A DNA stretch of 64,000 bases from Caballeronia concitans (GTDB taxonomy: Bacteria > Pseudomonadota > Gammaproteobacteria > Burkholderiales > Burkholderiaceae), in contig NZ_FCNV02000011.1 of assembly GCF_001544615.1 (NCBI RefSeq), forward strand, positions 1 to 64,000, given 5' to 3'. Position numbers and translations under genes: made by a program. The notes under the pieces are model-generated. The model saw only the letters and a list, made by a program, of their open reading frames with translations. It was not told the DNA's origin and made no database searches. Positions 46,931 to 56,431 of the stretch are shown here, one piece after another (within the stretch, counting starts at the first letter, position 1; every line of letters starts with the position of its first letter).

Positions 46931-47389
46931 TTGAACAATCGAGCATACGAAACCAGTCCGGCGCAATGCTCGCTATGGAATCGCAAGCGGCTGCGCGTAA
47001 TAGCCGAATCACGACGCGTCCTCGTCGCGCAGACGGAGCGCGCGCTCGGCGAATCGCTCGTGTCGCTGTTCGACCTGAAGGGCTTTCCCGCGCGTTACGC
47101 GCCCGATGTCGCATCGCTCAAAAGCGGCGTGAGCGAATGGCGGCCGCACGCGGTGTTCGTCGATACGCGCATCGGCGGTTGCGCCAACTATGCGCTCGTG
47201 CGCGAACTGCGCGCGCATCACGATGACGACGCGCATCGCCTCGTCATCGCGATGAGCGGCTTCCTGCCCGAAGAGCCGCTCGCGCATCTGAAGGAAGCAG
47301 GCTACGACGGCCATTGCCGCCGGCCCTGTCCCGTGTGGCAGATGACCGACATCCTCGACGAATTCTTCGCCTGCCATCTCGTGCGCTGA
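46931..47389 (+). CDS. Degenerate response-regulator receiver-like protein
   Basis: The C-terminal ~115 residues follow the CheY fold. RVLVAQTERALGESLVSLF is strand 1/helix 1, AVFVDTRIGG carries a possible phosphoacceptor Asp, VIAMSGF holds the Thr/Ser position, and CRRPCP stands where Lys-Pro is normal. The acidic pair of strand 1 (usually DDE) is reduced to QTE and the Lys is lost, so phosphorylation is doubtful. No output domain follows. The TTG at 46931 has GAAGAGGG upstream; ATGs at 46898 and 46907 are alternatives. Function unknown. Confidence 0.6.
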   Translation: MNNRAYETSPAQCSLWNRKRLRVIAESRRVLVAQTERALGESLVSLFDLKGFPARYAPDVASLKSGVSEWRPHAVFVDTRIGGCANYALVRELRAHHDDDAHRLVIAMSGFLPEEPLAHLKEAGYDGHCRRPCPVWQMTDILDEFFACHLVR

Positions 47390-47405
47390 TTCGCCCGAAG
47401 AAAGC

Positions 47406-47441
47406 AAAGCGGGCCGCATCGTGAAGACTGCGGCCCGCTGC
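47406..47441. terminator. Hairpin between receiver-like gene and acpA-like gene
   Basis: A perfect 11-bp stem (AGCGGGCCGCA / TGCGGCCCGCT) with a 10-base loop lies between two convergent genes. The T-runs on either side are poor (GCTTTGCTTTC on the reverse strand). Confidence 0.55.
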
Positions 47442-47457
47442 ATCGCACGAAAAAGAC

Positions 47458-49020
47458 TTACTGCGAGAAGTCCAGCGCGTTCGTCAGATCGCCCATCGCC
47501 TTGCCGCCGTTCGCGGTCAGCGCGGCGTCGCGGGCGGAGATGCCCGGCAGCGTCGGCAGCGAGAAGCGCTTGGTGATGAAGCGCAGGATCGACGTCGTGT
47601 CGTACTGCGTATGATCGACGAAGCCCTTCTTTGCATACGGCGACACGATCAGCGCCGGAATGCGCGTGCCCGGACCCCAGCGATCGCCCTTCGGCGGCGA
47701 CACGTGATCCCAGAAGCCGCCGTTTTCATCGTACGTGACGACGACGACCATGTTCTTCCACTGCGGGCTGTTCTGCAGATGCGTGATGAGATCGGCAATG
47801 TGCTGATCGCCCGATGCCACATCCGTATAGCCCGCATGCTCGTTCAGGTTGCCCTGCGGCTTGTAGAACGACACCTGCGGCAGCGTGCCCGCGTCGATCG
47901 CCTTGATGAACTCCGAGCCGTTCGTGCCGCCATCGAGCAAATGCTGCGCGCGATTCGTGGTGCCCGGCGCGAGGTCGGCGAAGTAGTTGAACGGCTGATG
48001 GTGCGTCTGGAAGTTCGGCACCGAATTCGTCGAACCGCCGATGACCGAGCGATTCGCCAGCGCCGCGCCCCACGATCCGCCGTACCACGCCCAGCTCACG
48101 CCCGCGTTGTTGAGCAGGTCGCCGATGTGCGTCTGCGTTTGCGGCGGCAGCGTCGTCGCGACGGTCGGATCCGCGAGCGTCGCATCGCCGCCCGAAGCCG
48201 GCGCGTTGCCGCTCGGCTGATACGGCGGCTGCATCGTGTTGACCGCGAAGAAGTCGGGCGTGAGGTTGCCCGAGTTCACGAACTTCGGTGCGCCTGCGAG
48301 CGCGGAAGCCGGACTATTCGATGCCAGCGTGAGCGACACGCCATCCGCATTCACGACCGAAATCGATCCCTTCGCGACGCTCTTGTCCGCGTTCGGATAC
48401 ACCGGCGTGCACGCGCACACGAGCCACTGGTGATTCAGGAACGAGCCGCCGAACGCGCCCATGAAGAAGTTGTCCGCGAGCGTGTATTGCTGCGCCACCT
48501 TCCACAGCGGCAGCTTGGCGGGCGGCGTGCTGTAGTGGCCCATCACGAGACCGCCCGAATCGGCCCATGCGGCGAACTTGTCGTTCTTGCCGCCGTCGAT
48601 CTGCATCTGGTTCTCGTAGAAGCGGTGATACAGGTCGCGCGTCGTGACCGACAGCGGCGTGTTGAAGCCGTTGGGATCGTCGATCGCGAAGGGCGCGTTC
48701 GGCAGATTCGCCGTCATCGCTTCGCCGATCGCGGGCGTCACGCCCGTCGCCGTCAAACCGGTCCAGATCTTCGGCAACGTGGCCAGCACGCTGCCGTCGC
48801 GATCGAGCTGCTGCGCGCTCGCGGCCGTCACGTTCTGCAGGCCGTTCGCGCCCGGAAAGCTGCCATAGAGATTGTCGAAGCTGCGGTTCTCCGCATAGAT
48901 CACGACGACGTTCTTCACCGATGCAATATCGCTGTTGCGATGATCGCCGCCGCCGCATGCATACAGGCCGAATGCGAGCGCCGATGCGAGCGGCACTGCG
49001 CAAACGAGTTTCTTGTTCAT
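47458..49020 (-). CDS. AcpA-type acid phosphatase / phospholipase C family phosphoesterase
   Basis: A 520-residue exported enzyme of the alkaline-phosphatase-like phosphoesterase family (AcpA/PLC). A lipoprotein-like signal ends LYACGGG. The family hallmark ENRSFDNLYG follows near residue 45, and metal/active-site segments VTYDENGGFWDHV and LIVSPYAKKGFVDHTQYD are in the C-terminal half. It should hydrolyse phosphomonoesters or phospholipid head groups in the periplasm or outside. The ATG at 49020 starts MNKKLVCAVPL. Divergent from the di-heme peroxidase. I saw no Pho-box in front of it. Confidence 0.85.
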   Translation of the reverse strand: MNKKLVCAVPLASALAFGLYACGGGDHRNSDIASVKNVVVIYAENRSFDNLYGSFPGANGLQNVTAASAQQLDRDGSVLATLPKIWTGLTATGVTPAIGEAMTANLPNAPFAIDDPNGFNTPLSVTTRDLYHRFYENQMQIDGGKNDKFAAWADSGGLVMGHYSTPPAKLPLWKVAQQYTLADNFFMGAFGGSFLNHQWLVCACTPVYPNADKSVAKGSISVVNADGVSLTLASNSPASALAGAPKFVNSGNLTPDFFAVNTMQPPYQPSGNAPASGGDATLADPTVATTLPPQTQTHIGDLLNNAGVSWAWYGGSWGAALANRSVIGGSTNSVPNFQTHHQPFNYFADLAPGTTNRAQHLLDGGTNGSEFIKAIDAGTLPQVSFYKPQGNLNEHAGYTDVASGDQHIADLITHLQNSPQWKNMVVVVTYDENGGFWDHVSPPKGDRWGPGTRIPALIVSPYAKKGFVDHTQYDTTSILRFITKRFSLPTLPGISARDAALTANGGKAMGDLTNALDFSQ

Positions 49021-49193
49021 TGGGCTCTCTCTTGTGTTGGGGAGCCGGCGCGTGACGTGTATCCGCTGCATCCGGCGTGCGCAGTGTGCCGCCGCTCTTT
49101 TACGCAGTCATGTAATTAGCCTTTCGCCGCCGTAATGTGCATCGAAGCCGAGCGCGTGAATGCACTCGCCATGACGGATTCAAGGCTTGTCAC

Positions 49194-50597
49194 ATGAAAG
49201 AAATATCGCCGACCTACGCTGCGGCATCTTTCAATTTCGCCGTCACGTTCATGCCTTCGATGCGTCTTCCGTTCGTTCTGTGTTCAATCGCGCTGGCGGC
49301 GTTGTCGGCGGCACTGAGCGGCTGCGATTCCCGCGAGGCGAACGCAGCGACGAACGTAACGACCCACGCGGCAACGAACACGGCCCCGCAAGGTCAATCG
49401 CGCGCCGAAGTCTTCGCGCACGTGAAGATGATGTCGTCGGTCGGCGAGAAGCTCTTCAACGATCCCTCGCTGTCCGGTTCCGGCAAGCTCGCGTGCGCGT
49501 CGTGCCATAGTCCGGCGCATGCGTTCGGTCCGCCGAATGCGCTGTCGGTGCAGCTCGGCGGCAGCGACATGCATCGGCCTGGCTTTCGCGCGGTGCCGTC
49601 GCTCAAGTATCTGCAATCGGTGCCGCAGTTCACCGAGCATTTCCACGATTCCGACGACGAAGGCGACGAAAGCGTCGATGCCGGTCCGACCGGCGGCCTC
49701 ACGTGGGATGGCCGCGTCGATCATGGCGCGGATCAGGCGCGCATTCCGCTCTTGTCGTCGTTCGAAATGGGCAGCACGCAAGCGAAGGTGACGCAGGCGG
49801 TGAAGGCGTCGCCGTATGCGGACGATTTTCGCCGCGCGTTCGGCGCGAACGTCTTCGATAGCGACGACAAGACGTTCGCCGCCGTGCTTGCATCGCTCGA
49901 AGCGTTCGAACAGACGCCGCAGAAGTTCTTCCCGTACACGAGCAAGTTCGACGCGTTCCTTGCCGGCCGCGCGAAACTCAACGATGCCGAACTGCACGGC
50001 CTCCAGCTTTTCAACGACGAGAAGAAGGGCAACTGCGCGTCGTGTCACATCAGCCAGCGCGCGAAGGACGGCTCGCCGCCGCAATTCAGCGATTTCGGGC
50101 TGATCGCGATCGGCGTGCCGCGCAATCGCGCCTTGCCGATCAACCGCGACGCGAACTTCCACGATCTCGGCGCATGCGGTCCCGAGCGCACGGACCTGAA
50201 GGGCCGCGACGAATTCTGCGGACTGTTCCGCACGCCTTCGCTGCGCAACGTCGCGACGCGCAAGACGTTCTTCCACAACGGCATTTATCATTCGCTCGAC
50301 GAAGTCGTGCGCTTCTACGTCGAGCGCGATACGAACCCCGAGAAGTTCTATCCGGTATCGAAGAAGGGCGTCGTGCAAAAGTTCGACGACCTGCCGCGCC
50401 GCTACTGGGAGAACATCAACACGCAGCCGCCGTTCGATCGCAAGCGCGGCGACAAGCCCGCACTCGACGAAGCCGAGATCAAGGACGTCGTCGCGTTCCT
50501 CGAGACACTCACCGACGGCTACGATCCCGCGAAAGACAAGGACGCGCAAAAGGGCACGGCGCTCAAGGACATGAAGTCGGCCGCCAACCGACCCTGA
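49194..50597 (+). CDS. Di-heme cytochrome c peroxidase family lipoprotein
   Basis: About 467 residues. The signal is followed by lipobox LSGC, then two c-type haem motifs: CASCHSP near residue 103 and CASCHIS near residue 283. This spacing and GLFRTPSLRNVATRKTFFHNG fit the CCP/MauG family, which reduces hydrogen peroxide in the periplasm or oxidises other substrates. ATG at 49194 has AAGG eight bases upstream; ATGs at 49251 and 49260 give more usual signal lengths, so the start is open. Divergent from the acpA-like gene with a shared 170-bp region. Confidence 0.87.
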   Translation: MKEISPTYAAASFNFAVTFMPSMRLPFVLCSIALAALSAALSGCDSREANAATNVTTHAATNTAPQGQSRAEVFAHVKMMSSVGEKLFNDPSLSGSGKLACASCHSPAHAFGPPNALSVQLGGSDMHRPGFRAVPSLKYLQSVPQFTEHFHDSDDEGDESVDAGPTGGLTWDGRVDHGADQARIPLLSSFEMGSTQAKVTQAVKASPYADDFRRAFGANVFDSDDKTFAAVLASLEAFEQTPQKFFPYTSKFDAFLAGRAKLNDAELHGLQLFNDEKKGNCASCHISQRAKDGSPPQFSDFGLIAIGVPRNRALPINRDANFHDLGACGPERTDLKGRDEFCGLFRTPSLRNVATRKTFFHNGIYHSLDEVVRFYVERDTNPEKFYPVSKKGVVQKFDDLPRRYWENINTQPPFDRKRGDKPALDEAEIKDVVAFLETLTDGYDPAKDKDAQKGTALKDMKSAANRP

Positions 50598-50683
50598 GGC
50601 GCGGCTGCGCGTGGGCCTCGTGATATTCTCGTTGCGTTCCGGCGGCACGCCCGCCGGACGATTTCGCAACGAGGAGAAACTCC

Positions 50684-51082
50684 ATGCCGATTCATCATCG
50701 AGCGCACGCTCAAGCCTGCATCCGGACGATCGCGGCCGCCGCGCTCGCTGCCGCCAGCGCAGGCGCATTCGCCGCCAATCTCGGTTTCCTGAACAACACG
50801 CCGATCACCTACATGAAGCAGCGCGACCTGCAGCTGCTCAACAAGGCGGCGCAAACCGCGCTCGAAACAAAGAAGGACGGCGAAGCGCTCGAATGGAACA
50901 ATGAGGGCGCCGGCAATCCGGTGCCGGTCAGCGGCACGGTGACGCCGCATGAGGCGTTCGAATCGGACGGCCTCAAGTGCCGCAAGATCACGCTTGTCGC
51001 CAACGCGAAAGGGCAGACGCAGACGTGGATGCCCACGGCCTGCCGCCAGGCGGACGGCAAGTGGAAGCTGAAGAAGCAATGA
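50684..51082 (+). CDS. Exported surface-antigen-like protein (132 aa)
   Basis: A signal peptide (ending near GAFAAN) precedes a ~105-residue domain with ALEWNNEGAGNPVPVSGTV and CRKITLVANAKGQTQ, ending TACRQADGKWKL. This W-x-N...G...V-x-P...C-R...C-x-x-x-D-G-x-W pattern is that of the 17-kDa surface antigen / RT0821 C-terminal domain, an envelope protein of unknown role. GAGGAGAAACTCC precedes the ATG. The two cysteines may form a disulfide. It has its own spacing from the peroxidase gene (86 bases). Confidence 0.75.
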   Translation: MPIHHRAHAQACIRTIAAAALAAASAGAFAANLGFLNNTPITYMKQRDLQLLNKAAQTALETKKDGEALEWNNEGAGNPVPVSGTVTPHEAFESDGLKCRKITLVANAKGQTQTWMPTACRQADGKWKLKKQ

Positions 51083-51104
51083 CCACGACGCGAGCTATCG
51101 CGCG

Positions 51105-51566
51105 ATGACCGGCCGCACTGTATCGTGCGGCGTGGTCATGCTGAACGCGCAAGGCGACGTGCTCCTGTGCCACGCCACCGAAACCACGCACTGGGACGTG
51201 CCCAAGGGCCAGGCCGATCCCGGCGAGAACCCGCGCGACGCCGCGTTGCGCGAACTCGTCGAAGAGACGGGCATCGTGCTGTCGCCCGAACGGCTCGAGC
51301 ATCTGAAGGATCTGGGGCGATTCGTCTATCGGCGCGACAAGGACCTGCATCTGTTCGCGGTGCGCGTGACCGACGGCGAAGTGGATCTCGCGAAATGCGT
51401 CTGCGAGTCGTACTTCCCGCGCTATAGCGACGGCACGATGATCCCCGAGATGGATGCGTACCGCTGGGTCAGCCCGGCGGATGTCGACCGCTTCGCGAGC
51501 CGCAGTCTCGCGCGCCTTTTCCAGACCACGCTATCGCTTGCCGAACTCAACGAAACGCTCGACTGA
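51105..51566 (+). CDS. Nudix hydrolase
   Basis: A 153-residue protein with a complete Nudix box from Gly35 to Ile57 (GQADPGENPRDAALRELVEE continuing TGI), giving the REXXEEXG metal site with Glu50, Glu53 and Glu54. The N-terminal TVSCGVVMLNAQGDVLLC and WDVPKGQ are typical of small (di)nucleoside polyphosphate hydrolases. The substrate is not clear. It follows the surface-antigen-like gene by 22 bases. Confidence 0.9.
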   Translation: MTGRTVSCGVVMLNAQGDVLLCHATETTHWDVPKGQADPGENPRDAALRELVEETGIVLSPERLEHLKDLGRFVYRRDKDLHLFAVRVTDGEVDLAKCVCESYFPRYSDGTMIPEMDAYRWVSPADVDRFASRSLARLFQTTLSLAELNETLD

Positions 51567-51587
51567 GCTTTTGCCGAACGCGGCGAG

Positions 51588-52547
51588 TCAGTCGAGCGTG
51601 CGGTCGTTGGGATTCGCGAAGAGCGCCTTCATTTCCGCCGACATCGGGAATTGCAGATTGACGCCATCGGGCGGAATGGGCTGCATGAACCACGCTTCAT
51701 AGAGCTTCGCCGCTTCGCCGGAGCGCTGCATATTGGCGATCACGTCGTCGACGATGCGCTTGAACACGGGATCGCCCTTGCGCATCATGCAGCCGTAGGT
51801 TTCGTTTCCGAGCGATTCACCCGTCACCCGATAATCGTCGCGCGCCTTGCCTTGCAGCGCGATCTGGCCGTAGAGCAGCGGATCGTCCATCACGAACGCG
51901 ACGGCGCGATCGTTCTTGAGCGCGGCGAAGCCTTCGCCATGATCGCGCGCGCTGATGATGCGCATGTCGAGCTTGCGATCCTTCGTCATTTGCCGAAGGA
52001 TGCGCTCGTCGGACGTGCCCGCGGTGGTCGCGACGGTCTTGTGCGCGAGATCGGCGTAATCGCGAATGCCGGACTTGCGCTTCACCGCCATGCGGATGCC
52101 GTACTGGAAGAAGCTGTTCGAAAAGGCGACGAGCGGATCGCGTTCCGCGAGATGCGCGGTCGAGCCGCACTCGAGATCGACCTGATTGTTGACCACGTAC
52201 GAGATGCGGTTCGCGGACGTGACGACCACGTTTCTCACCGCGAGATTCGGCATCTTGAGCCGCCGCTTGACTTCGTCGACGACCTTGAGCGCGATCGCGT
52301 AGGAGTAGCCGGTGGGCTGCTGCTTCACCATGTACGAGAACGGAATCGACGCTTCGCGCGCGCCGAGTACGATCGCACCGTTCTCCGCGATCTTGCGCAG
52401 CGTGGCCGATGGCGGCATCTGATCGACGAGCGCCTGCGCCGATGCGATCTCGGCGGCGGTCGCGGCATGCGCGACGGGAGAAGCCAACGTCACCGTCGAG
52501 GCGACGGCGCACGCGATGCGACGCAAGGAGCAATGCGGCAGCTTCAT
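51588..52547 (-). CDS. Amino-acid ABC transporter substrate-binding protein (GltI-like)
   Basis: A 319-residue periplasmic binding protein with signal peptide ending SPVAHAA. The family-3 solute-binding pattern is clear: GAIVLGAREASIPFSYM, GYSYAIALKVVDEV, VDLECGSTAHLAERD and VATTAGTSDERIL. The nearest match by eye is the glutamate/aspartate-binding GltI type. ATG at 52547 has GAGGA upstream. No permease or ATPase gene is adjacent, so it is an orphan here. Convergent with the Nudix gene. Confidence 0.87.
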   Translation of the reverse strand: MKLPHCSLRRIACAVASTVTLASPVAHAATAAEIASAQALVDQMPPSATLRKIAENGAIVLGAREASIPFSYMVKQQPTGYSYAIALKVVDEVKRRLKMPNLAVRNVVVTSANRISYVVNNQVDLECGSTAHLAERDPLVAFSNSFFQYGIRMAVKRKSGIRDYADLAHKTVATTAGTSDERILRQMTKDRKLDMRIISARDHGEGFAALKNDRAVAFVMDDPLLYGQIALQGKARDDYRVTGESLGNETYGCMMRKGDPVFKRIVDDVIANMQRSGEAAKLYEAWFMQPIPPDGVNLQFPMSAEMKALFANPNDRTLD

Positions 52548-52599
52548 GATGTCCTCGTTAGAAGCGGCGGGGTGCTGCGCGTATGGTTTGGGAAAGAGG

Positions 52600-52627
52600 G
52601 ACGCCGCATGGCCGTGCGGCGTCTTTT
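52600..52627. terminator. Hairpin between glnS and binding-protein gene
   Basis: The stem GACGCCGCA / TGCGGCGTC with five-base loop is flanked by TTTTT on the plus side and CCTCTTT on the minus side. It lies after the glnS stop on the minus strand, where the T-run is imperfect. Confidence 0.55.
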
Positions 52628-52656
52628 TCATCGATGCAACGGCGATTCAGCCAACG

Positions 52657-54366
<1,710 letters not shown>

Positions 54367-54696
54367 GCGAAAGAGAGTGCCAACGTGCTGCTGCGTGGGG
54401 GATCGGTTCGGGAAGCGTTCCTCACGGCTGGAACGCGTTCGAATGCATTGAATATCGGGTCGATTCTACCTTACGCAACTGCCGCGGGCATGGTTGCGCC
54501 CTCGCGCGTGGCGGACGGCGCGGGCGCGGATCGTAACGACCGTAACGGGAGGTAAATCGGCTTGTGGACGCGGTTCGGGGAATTTTAAGATCGGCTCGCC
54601 TTGTCCGGTGCGAGGACCGTTCCAGGTTCGTCGAGCCGGCCACGCAGCGGACAACACATCACAACACATCACAACGACAACACAAGGAATTCGACC
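54367..54696 (+). other. Intergenic region with CA-rich tandem repeat
   Basis: About 330 bp between the divergent glnS and glycine-zipper lipoprotein genes. At 54651-54670 the 10-mer ACAACACATC occurs twice in perfect tandem, followed by ACAACGACAACACAAGGAA up to the ribosome binding site. This is an unstructured A/C-rich leader. No gene is seen. Confidence 0.5.
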
Positions 54697-54909
54697 ATGA
54701 ACAAGATCGCCAGGACGACCATCAAGCTCGCGGCTGCCGCCGCACTGGTTTCGAGCCTCGCCGCATGCTCCGGCATGTCGCGCCAGCAAGCGCACGCGGC
54801 CATCGGCGCGGGCGCGGGCGGCGCGCTCGGCTACGTGCTGACGGGCGGGCCGATCGGAACCATCGCCGGGGCGGCGGCGGGCGGGCTGATCGGCGCGGGG
54901 ACGCGCTGA
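54697..54909 (+). CDS. Small glycine-zipper lipoprotein (OsmB-like)
   Basis: A 70-residue lipoprotein with lipobox LAAC. The mature part is a glycine-zipper membrane segment (AIGAGAGGALGYVLTGG and IAGAAAGGLIGAG), as in OsmB/YMGG-type outer-membrane proteins. AAGGAA lies before the ATG. The family is often stress-induced; the exact role is unknown. Its leader carries CA-rich repeats. Confidence 0.78.
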   Translation: MNKIARTTIKLAAAAALVSSLAACSGMSRQQAHAAIGAGAGGALGYVLTGGPIGTIAGAAAGGLIGAGTR

Positions 54910-54930
54910 CGAGGCAACGCGCCCGCGTCC

Positions 54931-56151
54931 TCAGATCACGTTTTTCTCGCGCAACTGGGCGATGTGCGCGTCGTCGTAGCCGAGCACGTCGGATAGCACG
55001 CTCGCCGTGTGCTCGCCGAGCATCGGCGGATGCGTGCGCGCTTCGGGCGGCGTCGCGCTCATTTTGATCGGACTCGCGACGAGCTTCACCGCGCCCGCTT
55101 CCGGATGCGGCAGGTCGATCTGCATCTTCCGCGCGACGACTTGCGGATCGTCGAACACTTCGCCGAGATCGTTGATCGGCCCGCACGGCACGCCCGCCGC
55201 TTCGAGCGCCGCGAGCCATTCGTGCTTGCCTTTCTGCCGCACCATGTCCGCGAGAATCGGCACGAGCACGTCGCGGTTGCGCACGCGCGACGGATTCGCC
55301 GCGAAACGTGCGTCGTCGGCAAGTTCGGCGCGTCCGCCCGCTTCGACGAACTTGCGGAATTGCCCGTCGTTGCCGACGGCGACGATGATCCAGCCATCGC
55401 TCGTCTGGAACGTCTGATACGGCACGATGTTCGGATGCGCGTTGCCCCAGCGCACCGGCGGCTTGCCGCTCGCCAGGAAGTTCGTGTTCATGTTGGCGAG
55501 CATGGCGACCTGCACGTCGAGCAGCGCCATGTCGATGTATTGCCCTTCGCCCGTGCGGTCGCGGTGGCTCAACGCCGCCAGCACGCCGACCGTCGCGTAC
55601 ATGCCGGTCATCAGGTCCGCAATCGCCACGCCGGCTTTTTGCGGCCCGCCGCCGGGCTGGCCGTCGCGCTCGCCGGTGATGCTCATGAATCCGCCGATAC
55701 CCTGAATGATGAAGTCGTAGCCCGCGCGCTGCGCATACGGCCCCGTTTGCCCGAAGCCCGTCACCGAGCAATAGACGATGTCCGGTTTCACGGCCTTCAG
55801 CGATTCATAGTCCAGTCCGTACTTTTTCAGCTGACCGACCTTGTAGTTTTCCAGCACGACATCGCTTTGCGCGGCCAGCTCGCGCACGATGCGCTGTCCT
55901 TCCGGCGTCGCGATATCGACGGTCACCGAGCGCTTGTTGCGGTTCGCCGCAAGGTAGTACGCGGCTTCGCGCGTGTCGCCGCCGTCCGGCTTTTTGAGGT
56001 ACGGCGGGCCCCAGTGACGCGTATCGTCGCCGGTGTCGGGGCGCTCGATCTTGATGACGTCCGCGCCGAGATCGCTCAAGGTTTGCGCGCACCACGGGCC
56101 CGCCAGCACGCGGGTCAGGTCCAGTACGCGGATGTGGCTCAGGGCTCCCAT
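54931..56151 (-). CDS. CaiB/BaiF family CoA transferase
   Basis: A 406-residue class III CoA transferase. The opening LSHIRVLDLTRVLAGPWCAQTLSDLGADVIKIE and the region PEGQRIVRELAAQSDVVLENY are family hallmarks, and the nucleophile Asp should be that of AIADLMTGMYA. It moves CoA between carboxylic acids (formyl-CoA, carnitinyl-CoA or succinyl-CoA type); the acids are not known here. ATG at 56151 starts MGALSHIR. A longer in-frame extension is non-conserved. Convergent with the glycine-zipper gene. Confidence 0.9.
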   Translation of the reverse strand: MGALSHIRVLDLTRVLAGPWCAQTLSDLGADVIKIERPDTGDDTRHWGPPYLKKPDGGDTREAAYYLAANRNKRSVTVDIATPEGQRIVRELAAQSDVVLENYKVGQLKKYGLDYESLKAVKPDIVYCSVTGFGQTGPYAQRAGYDFIIQGIGGFMSITGERDGQPGGGPQKAGVAIADLMTGMYATVGVLAALSHRDRTGEGQYIDMALLDVQVAMLANMNTNFLASGKPPVRWGNAHPNIVPYQTFQTSDGWIIVAVGNDGQFRKFVEAGGRAELADDARFAANPSRVRNRDVLVPILADMVRQKGKHEWLAALEAAGVPCGPINDLGEVFDDPQVVARKMQIDLPHPEAGAVKLVASPIKMSATPPEARTHPPMLGEHTASVLSDVLGYDDAHIAQLREKNVI

Positions 56152-56330
56152 TCGATGTTTTCTCGCTTGGCTAGAAGTTTCGATGTCCGGCTGCGCTTTT
56201 CGCGACAATTCCACGACTCTCGCATGAAACGCCGCGTGCGCGAAAGCCGGGCGAATCGCCGCGCGCCGGCGCGAGACGGGCGCGAGCACCGACCGGCGCG
56301 TTATCCGGCGGCCCGCCACGGCGAATCCCG

Positions 56331-56336
56331 TATAAT
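56331..56336 (+). promoter_or_regulatory. Putative -10 box for alaS
   Basis: A consensus TATAAT lies 95 bp before the alaS ATG in the region divergent from the CoA transferase. No good -35 is found at 16-18 bp. Confidence 0.4.
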
Positions 56337-56431
56337 CGAAAACCAACTTTGCCCGGCGAAAAATCCCTTCCGAAGGGCCGTTCCGGGCAACACCGAAACC
56401 GCATCAAAAAACGCTAAGCCGCCCGTACGCC

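Noticed and set aside
46495-47226. 243-codon forward frame overlapping the toxin-like gene start and the receiver-like gene
   Set aside because: Arginine/alanine-rich without domains, in a different frame from the receiver-like protein, no start signal.
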